A stretch of 64,000 bases of DNA from Marinicella algicola (GCF_028401385.1 NZ_JAQOMR010000001.1:4008501-4072500); one strand, 5' to 3'. Positions 1 through 8,828 are shown, counted from the first letter of the stretch. The notes: generated by a model from the letters alone, not told the origin. Program-made: numbers and translations.

Positions 1-840
1 CCAGCCGCTGGCGGTGGAAAAGCCGGCCTCTTTGAGTTCGGTTTCGACCGCTTCAAGCCGTGGTCCGATCAGCGGTGCATAGCGGGGATCCTCGACGGCG
101 CTGCGGCCGTAGGATTCAATGAAGATCAGCACGACATCGCGACCGCGAACGCCCCGGAACAGGGTGTTGGCCTCCGGCAGGGCCTCGGTTTCAGCCAGTG
201 ACCGGTCAAAGCTCTGCATATCTTTCATCGCCTGCGTGACGGATTGGATGCGGGCGACGAGATAGCCGGAGGCGCGGGTATCGGCGTAAATCCGGGTCCC
301 GGTCGCAGCCCCTGTGGCCCATAGCGCCAGTCCGACCGCCAGAAGAGCGGCAAAGACGAGGACCGGACTACGTGTCTGTTTGCTCGAGAGCCGCGCCAGA
401 TAAAACTGGGACAGGAAAAATACGGCGAGAATACCGAGGAACAGGACGATGGCACCAGTGACCGCCAGCGCTGCAGCAAGGCCCCCGATTGTGCCGGAAA
501 ACACATTCCAGCCATCGGCAAAGATCCGAAGATCAAGATAGGGGTTGAAGCGGCGCTGAAAGGCCGATTGCACGCCGATATCGCCGAGCTTGAGGAACAG
601 GATAATACCAACGGCGACAGTGGCGAGCGCTGCCAGAACCAATGCGACACGGCGCGGCAGAAGCACGAGCGCCAGGCCGAGAAGCGGGATCTCTATCGGT
701 AGATGCGCAAATGCTCTCGCTGAAAAACCACCCGGATAATCCGGCAGGTTGAGCGCGGCAAAGGCGATGATGACAAACACCAGCACCGCTGCGAACTGGC
801 GCGGAAGGTTCTGCTTGCAACGCGGCCCTTCAGCTATCAT
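1..840 (-). CDS. Membrane sulfatase/LTA-synthase-like phosphotransferase, N-terminal part (cut by window edge)
   Basis: An open frame of 280 codons starts at ATG 840 and runs off the left edge. It holds several hydrophobic segments (about residues 16-32, 44-60, 62-80, 121-143 and 161-178), then a soluble part that begins with DVVLIFIESYG (about 235-245). This is the first metal-binding block of the alkaline-phosphatase/sulfatase superfamily, with Glu242 the likely metal ligand. Membrane proteins of this layout include LtaS-like and phosphoethanolamine transferases acting on periplasmic or envelope substrates. The catalytic Thr/Ser lies outside the window, so the substrate cannot be told. It is divergent from the flippase-like gene at 897 and may belong to the adjoining pathway cluster. 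Confidence 0.75.
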   Translation of the reverse strand, partial: MIAEGPRCKQNLPRQFAAVLVFVIIAFAALNLPDYPGGFSARAFAHLPIEIPLLGLALVLLPRRVALVLAALATVAVGIILFLKLGDIGVQSAFQRRFNPYLDLRIFADGWNVFSGTIGGLAAALAVTGAIVLFLGILAVFFLSQFYLARLSSKQTRSPVLVFAALLAVGLALWATGAATGTRIYADTRASGYLVARIQSVTQAMKDMQSFDRSLAETEALPEANTLFRGVRGRDVVLIFIESYGRSAVEDPRYAPLIGPRLEAVETELKEAGFSTASGW

Positions 841-896
841 GAACATTCCTTGTCTGTCCGGTCATCCGGATATTGTGCCCTGGAAAGGAGCGGCTG

Positions 897-1820
897 TTGC
901 CCGCATATGGCGTTCTTGCGGTGATTTTCTGTCTGGCGATTATTGCCGGGCTGTTTGTCGCTGTCGATCCCGCTGACGTTGTTGCGGCGTTTCAGAATGT
1001 GTCTGCCGGCCCGGTCGTTGTCGCCCTTGCCATCGTACAGGTTCAGGTGGTGCTGTCGGCGCTGCGCTGGCGTTTCACGGCGGCCCGGCTCGGTCATGTC
1101 TTTTCTGCGGCACTTGCGATCCGCGAATATTATATCGCCAGTTTCGTCAATCAAATCCTGCCGGGCGGAATGGCGGGCGATGCGGTGCGGGCCTATCGCA
1201 GCCGCACGGAAGAGGGCTGGAAACGCCCGGCTGCAGCCATCGTGCTCGAGCGGCTTTCGGGGCAGCTCGCCTTTTTCCTGCTGGCGGGTGCCGGGCTGTT
1301 CGTCTGGCCGGTTTTTCTGGCCGATCGTCTGCCGCCGGGTTTTGCGCGTCTCGTTTTCATTTGCGCAGGGTTTCTCGGGGTCTTTGCCTGTGCTGGTCTG
1401 TTTATTGCACGATCTCGGCTGTTGGCGCGCTACAAGACGTTGCGGCCGGATCTCGCGGCGGTTTTCTGGAACCGTGGCGCATTCGGTGTGCAAAGCGCGC
1501 TCAGCACGCTGATCGTCGCCTCCTATGTCGCCGTCTTCATGATTGCGGCCTCTGCCACGGGTGCACCGCTGCCGCCGGTCGCCGCCCTCACGGTCATCCC
1601 GCTGTGCCTGATGACGATGCTGATTCCGGCCGGTGTCGGCGGCTGGGGAACGCGCGAAGCCGCCGCTGCCGCCCTCTGGCCGCTGTTCGGTCTCACCAGT
1701 GCCGAGGGGCTTTCGGCAAGCCTGCTCTACGGCATGATCTCGCTTCTGGGCGTTGCGCCGCAGGGCATTTTGTTCCTTGCTGCGACGATGAAGCGCCGCC
1801 GCCAGATCAAGTCGGAATAG
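897..1820 (+). CDS. Lysylphosphatidylglycerol-synthase TM-region/UPF0104 family membrane protein
   Basis: This is a 307-residue polytopic membrane protein. Hydrophobic stretches alternate along its whole length, and it carries the family's NQILPGGMAGDAVRAYR block (about residues 84-100) and GGWGTREAAAA near 250. Such proteins (AglD/MprF-N-terminal-like) are associated with lipid-linked sugar or aminoacyl-lipid translocation, but few have a proven function. A TTG start at 897 is chosen because GGAAAGGAG sits at the right distance upstream; an in-frame TTG at 873 has no such site. The neighbouring phosphatidyltransferase on the other strand suggests a role with a lipid-linked product. Confidence 0.75.
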   Translation: MPAYGVLAVIFCLAIIAGLFVAVDPADVVAAFQNVSAGPVVVALAIVQVQVVLSALRWRFTAARLGHVFSAALAIREYYIASFVNQILPGGMAGDAVRAYRSRTEEGWKRPAAAIVLERLSGQLAFFLLAGAGLFVWPVFLADRLPPGFARLVFICAGFLGVFACAGLFIARSRLLARYKTLRPDLAAVFWNRGAFGVQSALSTLIVASYVAVFMIAASATGAPLPPVAALTVIPLCLMTMLIPAGVGGWGTREAAAAALWPLFGLTSAEGLSASLLYGMISLLGVAPQGILFLAATMKRRRQIKSE

Positions 1821-1866
1821 ACCAGAAACGAGCGGGCAAGGCTGCGTGTTCCGTCGAAGCGCCAGC

Positions 1867-2684
1867 TCATGCCGCACTGAAGCGCTGCCGGGCAAGACGG
1901 AAAACATCAATGCCGAAGGAATAGCTGATCAGCACAAGGGCAATGGCCGCAATCGCCGTCGAAACCGGTGGGGCTATCATCGGTACCAGAATGGCGCACA
2001 ACGCCGACACCTGTATCACACAGATCAGCTTGCGGCGGAACGACGGCCCAAGCGGTGAGCACAGAAATGGCAGCATGGTTTGCGCCAGTACAAATCCATA
2101 GCGCATCAGACCGATCGCCAGCACCCACCATCCGGCCTTGCCCAGAAGAAAGGCCGCAGCGGAGAGCAGCAGGATCAACAGCGCATCGACTTCCATGTCG
2201 AAACGGGTGCCGAGCGCTGACTGAAGCCCGGTGCGCCGGGCAAGATAGCCGTCGACGCCGTCCAGCGCGAGCGCAAACACGACGAGGCCGATAAGGACCG
2301 GCGCAACAGTGTCTGCCTTGGCCGCAAGGTCGCCAAACAACATTGCAGCGCCGAAAAACTGACCATCGCGGCGCGAATGGCGGTGATGATGTTGGCAGGG
2401 CCGAACCGATGATGCTGGTGGCCGGGCAGGGCGACGAGCACAAGTGCGAAGATGGCCAGAAGCAGGAGCGCTGCTGCTATCGGCGTACCGGGGCCCGTTC
2501 CAAGGAAGACTGAAAGCCCAAGATAGGCGGCCATCGATACAAGATAGATGGAGAAAAGCGCGGCAATCGTGTTTTTCAGCAACGGGTTCCGGTCTTGCCC
2601 TGCGGTATCGTGCGCTCTGTCAGTGCGCAGGCGGAGATCGCGCAACGGCGTTCGTCTGGCTGTTGGTGGTTCGAGCGTGCTCAT
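1867..2684 (-). CDS. CDP-alcohol phosphatidyltransferase family protein (one-base undercall)
   Basis: An integral membrane enzyme that would join a CDP-activated alcohol (usually CDP-diacylglycerol) to a second alcohol. The family signature D-x2-D-G-x2-A-R-x8-G-x3-D-x3-D is complete in the segment DGVDGYLARR...FDMEVD. The frame breaks at a T run (plus-strand A5 at 2354-2358). Adding one T joins IRAAMVSF to FGAAMLFGDLA and gives a protein of about 272 residues. Start ATG at 2684, only 5 bases after the ribA-like stop at 2690, so the two genes are probably cotranscribed. The acceptor alcohol is unknown. Confidence 0.85.
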
Positions 2685-2689
2685 GCGAT

Positions 2690-3796
2690 CTATTCCGCCG
2701 CGATCAGGCTTTCGAGCTCCAGCGTGTGACCGGCTCGCAGCGCTTTGGTTCTCAGATAATTCACATTGTCAGCGGTCACGGTGCCCGTGACGCGAACCTG
2801 ATCTGTCACATCAATGCCGCTTGAGCGCAAGCCGTCAACCTTTGTCGGGTTATTGGTATGCAGCACAATCTTCGAGATGCCGAGCAGTTCCAACATTGCC
2901 GCAGCAGCCTCGTAGCGGCGGTGATCGCTCCCAAGGCCGAGTTCGGCATCGGCGTCGATGGTATCAAGTCCCTGATGCTGGAAACCATAGGCACGCATCT
3001 TGGCGCCGATCCCCGTGCCCCGGCCTTCCTGATCGAGATAGATCAAAACCCCGCCACCGACAGCCTTCAGCTGTGCAAGGCCGTTTCTGAGCTGATCGCC
3101 GCAATCGCATTTCAGTGAGCCGCACAGGTCGCCGGTGAGGCATGAGGAATGAATGCGCACATGAACGGGTGCGTTAGTGTCCGGCTTGCCGACAATGATG
3201 GCGATCTGGTCCTTTTGTGCCAGCCCGCCGCGGAACACGGCGAAATCGGCATCGCCGATGTCCTTCAACGGCACCCGTGTGCGCGCAACCTGCTGAAAGC
3301 GTTGACGTGCAGCATCGCTTCGCCGAAGGTTTTTCAGGTCGACACACTGGCAGGCAGCAAAGCGCGTGTCTCCACGTTCGATTTCGGTGGAGATCATGGC
3401 CGGCAGCAGCAAGGCGAGGCGCGCCAGTTCAGCAGAGGCCGCCATCAGCGTGTCGGCGGGTGCCCATGCTGCGGGTTTCGTACCGGAAAGCGCATAGGCA
3501 TGGCGCGACGCGGCTTCGAAATCGGCGCCGTCAAGCGGAACGGCAATGCCCGTTTCAGCCGTTATGCCGAGCCGGTCGGCACGTTCCTTGGTCAAAAACA
3601 GGCTGTGCCGGTTTTCTGCAGCGCGGGCAAAACGGTCGTAAAGCGAAGGCGCCACACAATCGAGCGCGAGCGTCACACGCTGCCGGTCGCCATCACGCAT
3701 GATCACGGGGCGGCCGAAGCGCAGTTCCGCTACAGCGCGCTCCACCTCGATTTCAGGCGAAACGGATTCAAAGTCGACAAATTCATCCTGCGCCAT
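2690..3796 (-). CDS. ribA: GTP cyclohydrolase II (RibA) with degenerate RibB-like N-terminal domain
   Basis: 368 residues. The C-terminal ~195 residues are a full GTP cyclohydrolase II: zinc motif C-x10-C-x-C in SSCLTGDLCGSLKCDCGDQ, the catalytic QEGRGTGIG loop, and HTNNPTK near the end. The enzyme opens the imidazole ring of GTP to give 2,5-diamino-6-ribosylamino-pyrimidinone phosphate. The N-terminal ~165 residues resemble the DHBP-synthase domain (AVAELRFGRPVIM, LTKERADRLGI) but lack its acidic DDEDRENEGD active site, so this half is probably inactive. Start ATG 3796 follows GGAGAG; a longer upstream frame is ignored. It is divergent from the MDR gene over a 215-bp gap. I infer a pathway paralogue rather than the housekeeping riboflavin gene. 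Confidence 0.88.
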   Translation of the reverse strand: MAQDEFVDFESVSPEIEVERAVAELRFGRPVIMRDGDRQRVTLALDCVAPSLYDRFARAAENRHSLFLTKERADRLGITAETGIAVPLDGADFEAASRHAYALSGTKPAAWAPADTLMAASAELARLALLLPAMISTEIERGDTRFAACQCVDLKNLRRSDAARQRFQQVARTRVPLKDIGDADFAVFRGGLAQKDQIAIIVGKPDTNAPVHVRIHSSCLTGDLCGSLKCDCGDQLRNGLAQLKAVGGGVLIYLDQEGRGTGIGAKMRAYGFQHQGLDTIDADAELGLGSDHRRYEAAAAMLELLGISKIVLHTNNPTKVDGLRSSGIDVTDQVRVTGTVTADNVNYLRTKALRAGHTLELESLIAAE

Positions 3797-4011
3797 TGCG
3801 GTCTCTCCCCGTTTGCCGGCCCGTCTACTCACTCGTCTACTGGCCTTGAACAATTGTTGCATTCATCGTTTACAACGTTTTCACTTCCCAAGTGGTTCAG
3901 TCTGCTGCACAAAAACAGCAAGGGAAGTGCACGTTCATGTGAGCCGGAACAAAACCGTCTGCGCAACGTCCTATTGTGGACCTGCAATTTCATTGAGGCG
4001 AGGAGAGGGCA

Positions 4012-5010
4012 ATGTCGGATTCAACACCGGCCGGGCACACCGGAATTTCGGGGCGCGCAACAGCTTTGTGGTTTCCCGAGGCCGGACGCTGCGCATTGCG
4101 CGCCGAAGCGCTTCCGGATCCGCGCGCGGATGAGGCTCTCGTTGAAACGCTCTATTCCGGCGTCAGCCGCGGAACGGAGACGCTGGTGTTCATGGGCAAG
4201 GTGCCGGAAAGCGAGCGGGCGCGCATGCGCGGGCCCAACATGGCCGGCGATTTCACCTTTCCGGTGAAATATGGCTATGCCGCCGTCGGCCGGGTTGTGG
4301 CAGGCCCGGGAAACCTGATCGGCCGCCATGTGTTCTGCCTGCATCCTCATCAGGACCGCTTTGTCGCGCCCGTTGCCATGCTCTCGGCCCTGCCCGAAGG
4401 CCTGGCCCCGGAACGCGCCGTGCTGGCCGCCAATATGGAGACCGCGCTCAACATCGTCTGGGATGCGGCGATCCAGCCGGGCGATACGGTCGCCGTCTTC
4501 GGTGCCGGCACGGTTGGCGCGCTGGTGGCCTATCTCTCAGCCTCCATTGCGGGCACCGAGACCACGCTGATCGATCCCAATGCCGGGCGGGCAGCACTTG
4601 CGCAACAGCTCGGCGTGGCATTTTGCGCAAGCGGCTATGAGGGGCCGTTCGATGTGGCGGTCAATGCTTCGGGGTCGGACAAGGCGCTAGCCACGGCAAT
4701 CGAAAGCGCCGGACAGGAGGCGCGGATTGTGGAAGCGAGCTGGCATGGTGCAGGCAATGCGGCCATCCCGCTCGGCGGATCATTTCATGCACGCCGGCTT
4801 TCCGTCGTCAGTTCGCAGGTCGGTTCGATCCCGCCGTCACATCGCGCGCGCTGGACGTTTTCGCGGCGCATGGCCAAGGCGCTCGAACTTCTTGCCGATG
4901 CCCGCCTTGACGCGCTGATTTCGGGCGACACTTCATTTACGGAGCTTGAGGATGCCTATCCCGGCATTCTGTCGTCTCCAGACACGCTCTGCCATCGCAT
5001 CCGCTATTGA
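4012..5010 (+). CDS. Medium-chain dehydrogenase/reductase, zinc-ligand-poor (BchC-like architecture)
   Basis: 332 residues with the MDR layout: a GroES-like N-terminal half and a Rossmann half with GAGTVGALVAYL (about residues 165-176). The catalytic-zinc Cys of classical alcohol dehydrogenases is replaced by YSGVSRGTE, a version seen in MDR enzymes of the BchC type. Catalysis without the usual zinc site is therefore likely. It begins a four-gene plus-strand run with the PTPS-like, glycosyltransferase and methyltransferase genes. The substrate is unknown; from context it would be a pyrimidine, pterin or sugar intermediate. Confidence 0.75.
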   Translation: MSDSTPAGHTGISGRATALWFPEAGRCALRAEALPDPRADEALVETLYSGVSRGTETLVFMGKVPESERARMRGPNMAGDFTFPVKYGYAAVGRVVAGPGNLIGRHVFCLHPHQDRFVAPVAMLSALPEGLAPERAVLAANMETALNIVWDAAIQPGDTVAVFGAGTVGALVAYLSASIAGTETTLIDPNAGRAALAQQLGVAFCASGYEGPFDVAVNASGSDKALATAIESAGQEARIVEASWHGAGNAAIPLGGSFHARRLSVVSSQVGSIPPSHRARWTFSRRMAKALELLADARLDALISGDTSFTELEDAYPGILSSPDTLCHRIRY

Positions 5011-5022
5011 GGAAACCCCCAT

Positions 5023-5421
5023 ATGTTTGCTGTCGAGGTTCGCGATCACATCATGATCGCCCATTCGCTTCCCCGCCCGGTGTTCGGCCCTGCCCAGGCC
5101 ATGCACGGCGCGACATTCGTGACCGACGCCGCGTTTTTCACGCGCGATCTGGATGATGACGGGCTGGCCGTCGATATCGGTGCCGCGACCACGGTTCTGG
5201 GCGAGGTGCTGAAGCCGCTGAACTACCAGAACCTCGATGAACTCGAGGCGCTCAAGGGCAAGGTGACAACCACGGAAGTGATCGCCAAGTTCATTTTCGA
5301 CCGGCTTGCCGAAGCGGTCGCCGACGGGCGCCTTGGTCCGGGCAGCAGCAGGATTTGCAAGATCCGCGTCACATTGCACGAATCCCACGCCGCGCGCGGG
5401 TGGTATGAGGCCGATCTTTGA
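5023..5421 (+). CDS. PTPS/QueD-fold protein with altered active site
   Basis: 132 residues with the length and order of 6-pyruvoyl-tetrahydropterin/6-carboxytetrahydropterin synthases. The normal HGH zinc pair is HGA here (AQAMHGATF), the catalytic Cys position upstream of it is not Cys, and the LDHxxLN block reads LNYQNLDEL, so the catalytic His is Tyr. The C-terminal LHES glutamate that anchors the pterin ring is kept. I read it as a pterin- or pyrimidine-binding fold with changed or lost lyase chemistry. It sits 12 bp after the MDR gene and overlaps the next start. Confidence 0.72.
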   Translation: MFAVEVRDHIMIAHSLPRPVFGPAQAMHGATFVTDAAFFTRDLDDDGLAVDIGAATTVLGEVLKPLNYQNLDELEALKGKVTTTEVIAKFIFDRLAEAVADGRLGPGSSRICKIRVTLHESHAARGWYEADL

Positions 5422-6455
5422 AGCTGGTCTTCGCCTTCCCCGGCAGTCTCGATCTGAAGACCGGCGGCTACGGATATGACCGGCGGTTGATCGCAGCGCT
5501 TGAGGCTTCGGGGTGGCAGGTGACGCTTATGCCGCTGGGAGACGGATTTCCATATCCCGATGGACCTGTCCTGAAAACAGCCGAAGAGGGGCTTTCAGCG
5601 GTTCCGGACGGAGCGCTGATATTGATCGACGGGCTTGCCTTCGGCGTGCTGGATGAATGGGCTGCGCGCGAGGGTCGGCGGCTGAATATCGTCGCTTTGG
5701 TGCATCACCCGCTTTCGCTTGAGACCGGGCTGTCGCCGGAGCGGGTCACGGCCCTGCGGAGAAGCGAAACCCGTGCGCTGGGTCACGCTCGCCACATCAT
5801 CGTAACCTCGCCTCAGACAGCACGCGAATTGGTTGCCGGCTTTTGCGTGGATGTTGAAAACATCACCATTGCCGTGCCGGGAACGGACAGGGTTTCACCG
5901 GCAGCGGGGAGTAATGGACCGCCACATATCCTCTCCGTTGGCACGCTGACGCAGCGCAAGGGGCATGATGTGCTGATTGCCGCGTTGAAGCAGGTCGAAG
6001 ACCTCGCCTGGACAGCGACAATTGCTGGCAGCCAGAGACTTGACGCCGATACGGCGTCGAAAATCGAACAGCAGATCCGCGCGTCGGGTCTTGGCGATCG
6101 GGTTAATCTGGCGGGTTCGGTAGAAGACACCGGCGTTTTATTTGCCGGGGCCGATCTCTTTGCGCTGGCCAGCCGTTATGAAGGCTACGGTATGGTGTTC
6201 GCCGAAGCGCTGGCGCATGGTTTGCCCATTGTCGGTTGCCGCACAGGCGCCGTTCCGGATGTGGTGCCGGACGATGCCGGGATCCTGGTGCCGGTGGACG
6301 ATGTCAGGGCCTTTGCTAACGCGCTGCGACGCTTTCTTATCGACCCGAAACGACGCCTTGAAAAGGCGGTTGGGGCGCAGAGGGCGGGTGCTCTGCTTCC
6401 CGGTTGGGCGGAGACAGGTTGCATCGTTTCCGATGTGCTGGAGGAGATAACATGA
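5418..6455 (+). CDS. Glycosyltransferase family 4 (GT-B)
   Basis: 345 residues from a TTG start that overlaps the preceding stop (TTGA). The C-terminal domain has the retaining GT-B signature: the E-x7-E motif in RYEGYGMVFAEALAHGLPIV, preceded by SVGTLTQRKGHDVLIAAL for nucleotide-sugar binding. The N-terminal part begins AFPGSLDLKTGGYGYDRRL, with the glycine-rich acceptor loop. It transfers a sugar to an unknown acceptor. Within a cluster of GTP-derived ring chemistry the simplest inference is glycosylation of that ring product; a lipid acceptor is the alternative. Confidence 0.8.
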   Translation: MKLVFAFPGSLDLKTGGYGYDRRLIAALEASGWQVTLMPLGDGFPYPDGPVLKTAEEGLSAVPDGALILIDGLAFGVLDEWAAREGRRLNIVALVHHPLSLETGLSPERVTALRRSETRALGHARHIIVTSPQTARELVAGFCVDVENITIAVPGTDRVSPAAGSNGPPHILSVGTLTQRKGHDVLIAALKQVEDLAWTATIAGSQRLDADTASKIEQQIRASGLGDRVNLAGSVEDTGVLFAGADLFALASRYEGYGMVFAEALAHGLPIVGCRTGAVPDVVPDDAGILVPVDDVRAFANALRRFLIDPKRRLEKAVGAQRAGALLPGWAETGCIVSDVLEEIT

Positions 6456-7242
6456 GTTTTGACGCTGACTGGCTTTTACTGCGTGAACCGGCAGACCGGG
6501 CCGCCCGCAATGGCCATCTGATGGACGCGCTCACGCGCCACCTTGCTGCAAAGCGCAGACCTCGGATCGTCGATATCGGTTGCGGAACTGGATCGACGCT
6601 TCGCAGCCTTGCGGGGACGGTTCCTGCTGATACAGAATGGCTGCTTCTCGACAATGATCCCATTTTGCTGAGAGCTGCGGAACGGCAGACCGATGCGGAA
6701 AAAGGGTCGCCTTTCGCCGGCACGATCTGAATGACCTTGGCGGGCTTCCGCTTGAGGAGGTCGCATTTGTTACCGCGTCCGCACTGTTTGATCTCTGCTC
6801 AGAGGCCTTCTCGGCAGCGTTCGCTGAAAGGCTCGCCATGGGCGCTGTCGGGCTCTATGCCGCGCTGAACTATAACGGCCGCATTCAGTGGTCCAAGCCG
6901 CACGCGCTCGATAATGACGTGGTCGCCGTCTTCAACAGGCATCAGCAGACTGACAAGGGCTTTGGCGTGGCACTCGGCCCCACGGCGTCAGAACGGTTGG
7001 CAGCCCTGTTCGGGGCGCACGGTTTCCGGGTCGAGACGGCGGAAAGCCCTTGGCTGTTAAACGGGGACAGCAAAGCGCTTCAACGCGCCTTCATCGAGGG
7101 TTTCCGTCAGCCGCTGCAGGAGATCGGCGGTCTGACATCCCGCGATATCGAAGCCTGGATCACGTTCCGCATCGCTGTCATTGATGAGCCGGACAGCCTG
7201 TGCACCGTCGGCCATACCGACCTACTCGCCCTGCCTGGCTGA
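6452..7242 (+). CDS. Class I SAM-dependent methyltransferase (one-base undercall)
   Basis: Start ATG 6452 overlaps the glycosyltransferase stop (ATGA). SAM-binding motif I is VDIGCGTGSTLRSL (about residues 36-49), followed by an acidic LLDNDP at the end of strand 2. The frame breaks at A5 6699-6703. One more A gives AEKRVAFRRHDLNDL and continues to the stop at 7242, about 264 residues. The last 21 bases overlap the opposing RibD-like gene. It probably methylates the pathway intermediate, on O or N unknown. Confidence 0.8.
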
Positions 7243-7989
7243 CGCCGAAAGCGCGCAATCGAACAGGACATCGCTGCCGAGGCTGAATATTTCGGCGTCG
7301 GGCCGCAGTGCATCGGATAGCCGCGCGACCGGCGGCAGGTTGAGACCGTTGGGTCCGGCGCCGATGATCAGCGGCGAAATGGCGACATGCAGCCGGTCGA
7401 GCTGTTCTTCCGATATGAAGCGGGCAATGGTGCGCGCGCCGCCTTCAACGAGGATGCGCCTGAGGCCGCGCGCGGTGAGCGCATTGACGATTGCGCCGGT
7501 TTCAATGCCGTTTTCACCAGGCGCAAGGCGCAGAATTTCGGCATTCGGCAGATGCCGTGCGCGAACGGACGTGCTTTCAACGATGATCACCGGCGCACCA
7601 CCGTCATGGAACAAGCCCTCGTTGCCATCAAGCTGGCCGTTGCAGTCGATCACCACACGAACGGGCGAGGGGCCTTTCACCAGCCGGACCGAAAGGCGCG
7701 GATTGTCGGCCTTCACTGTGTTGACGCCGACGATCACCGCCTCGACGAGTGCGCGGCAGCGGTGCAGGTGGGCCAGCCCGTCGGGCCCCGAAATATCCAT
7801 GGCATCGCCTGATGGCGTCGCGACCCGCCCGTCGAGCGACTGGCCGACCTGCGCAAGCACAAATGAGCCGGGCGCAGCGGCGATCGGGGCGTAGAGCGTG
7901 GCGGTGGGGGTAACGTCCAGAGCTGGTCCGCCCGCGCGAAGGGCAAGCAGCCGCTCCCAGAGGGGTTCCGTCATTTCGACAGTCTTCAT
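7222..7989 (-). CDS. RibD C-terminal-type reductase (pyrimidine reductase, no deaminase domain)
   Basis: 255 residues of the dihydrofolate-reductase-like RibD_C family: AQVGQSLDGRVAT near residue 45, VGVNTVKADNPRLSVR in the NADPH/substrate region, and ILVEGGARTIARF near 190. RibD_C enzymes reduce the ribosyl group of ribosylamino-pyrimidine phosphates to ribityl with NADPH. The cytidine-deaminase-like half of housekeeping RibD is missing, as in stand-alone reductases. Together with the ribA-like gene this gives two steps of GTP-to-pyrimidine chemistry in one locus. It lies 3 bp downstream of the cytochrome b561 gene. Confidence 0.85.
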   Translation of the reverse strand: MKTVEMTEPLWERLLALRAGGPALDVTPTATLYAPIAAAPGSFVLAQVGQSLDGRVATPSGDAMDISGPDGLAHLHRCRALVEAVIVGVNTVKADNPRLSVRLVKGPSPVRVVIDCNGQLDGNEGLFHDGGAPVIIVESTSVRARHLPNAEILRLAPGENGIETGAIVNALTARGLRRILVEGGARTIARFISEEQLDRLHVAISPLIIGAGPNGLNLPPVARLSDALRPDAEIFSLGSDVLFDCALSASARQGE

Positions 7990-7992
7990 GCC

Positions 7993-8550
7993 TTACAATA
8001 TCCGGTAGAGGGTGAAATCGCGCCGGATGATGTGGTGCATCAGTACCGCCCCGATATGAAGCACGAACAAAACAGCGAGGATCCATGCGGTGGCCAGATG
8101 GATGGCCGACAGCGTCCCGGCGATATCTGGCGCCTTGCCGATCGGGCTCCAGATGGGCAGGACGCCAAACCAGCTGAACGGGAAGCCATGCGCGTTGGTG
8201 GCGAGAAACCCGCTGAGTGGCATGATGATCAGGAACACATAGAAAAGCCCGTGGACCGAGGCCGCTGCGATCCGCTCGATCTGTGGTCCGTCTTCTTGCG
8301 GCGCGCGCGTCAAAAGCCGGTTTCCGACCCTGAGAAGCATCAGCCACAACACCAGAAAGCCAAGGCTTTCGTGGATCAGATAGAAATCGAGCGAGACTTC
8401 GTTCTTGACGAACTTGATCACCATGCCCAGCGGCCATGTCAAAAGCACAAGGACTGCGATCACCCAGTGCAGGATGCGTGAGGTTGCGGGATAGCGCTCG
8501 ACGTCAATCGCAAGACGCGATGGTTTGCCCGGTCCTGTGTTCTCGTTCAA
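7993..8550 (-). CDS. Cytochrome b561 family membrane protein
   Basis: 185 residues with four hydrophobic segments and the haem-ligand histidines of the bacterial CybB type: RILHWVIAVLV (TM1), LIHESLGFLVLW (TM2), ASVHGLFYVFLI (TM3) and FVLHIGAVLMHHII (TM4). It moves electrons across the inner membrane using haem b. Its position just upstream of the RibD-like reductase suggests cotranscription and perhaps electron supply to a redox step of the pathway, but this is inference. Confidence 0.85.
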   Translation of the reverse strand: MNENTGPGKPSRLAIDVERYPATSRILHWVIAVLVLLTWPLGMVIKFVKNEVSLDFYLIHESLGFLVLWLMLLRVGNRLLTRAPQEDGPQIERIAAASVHGLFYVFLIIMPLSGFLATNAHGFPFSWFGVLPIWSPIGKAPDIAGTLSAIHLATAWILAVLFVLHIGAVLMHHIIRRDFTLYRIL

Positions 8551-8828
8551 GATATCCTCCTGCGCCGTCGGGTGTCATCAACGCTGCCCCGAAACGACCA
8601 CCACCATCCATGCTGGAATTGAGAGATGACGATAGCAGCGGATTGCCACGGCGTAAATCGGGTGGTTCGCGGCCCCGGGATCTGAGCCAACGGCAAAGGC
8701 GGTTATGATTTGAACGGCCACAGGCGCGAGCAAGAGTTAGCAAAGACGCTTAATCTCGGCCGACCGGCGTTGACCTGTTGCTTTGCTCGGTTAGGATTCA
8801 GACCTAAATCAAATCGCTGGAGATCATC

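Noticed and set aside
837..1910. 357-codon minus-strand frame opposite the flippase-like gene
   Set aside because: Highly Arg/Gln/His-rich, low-complexity composition typical of an antisense shadow; the plus strand has a sound membrane protein with a ribosome site.
3797..4011. FMN riboswitch before the ribA-like gene
   Set aside because: The 215-bp region lacks the conserved RFN-element blocks on either strand; only a short AACAATTGTT palindrome at 3849-3858 was seen.
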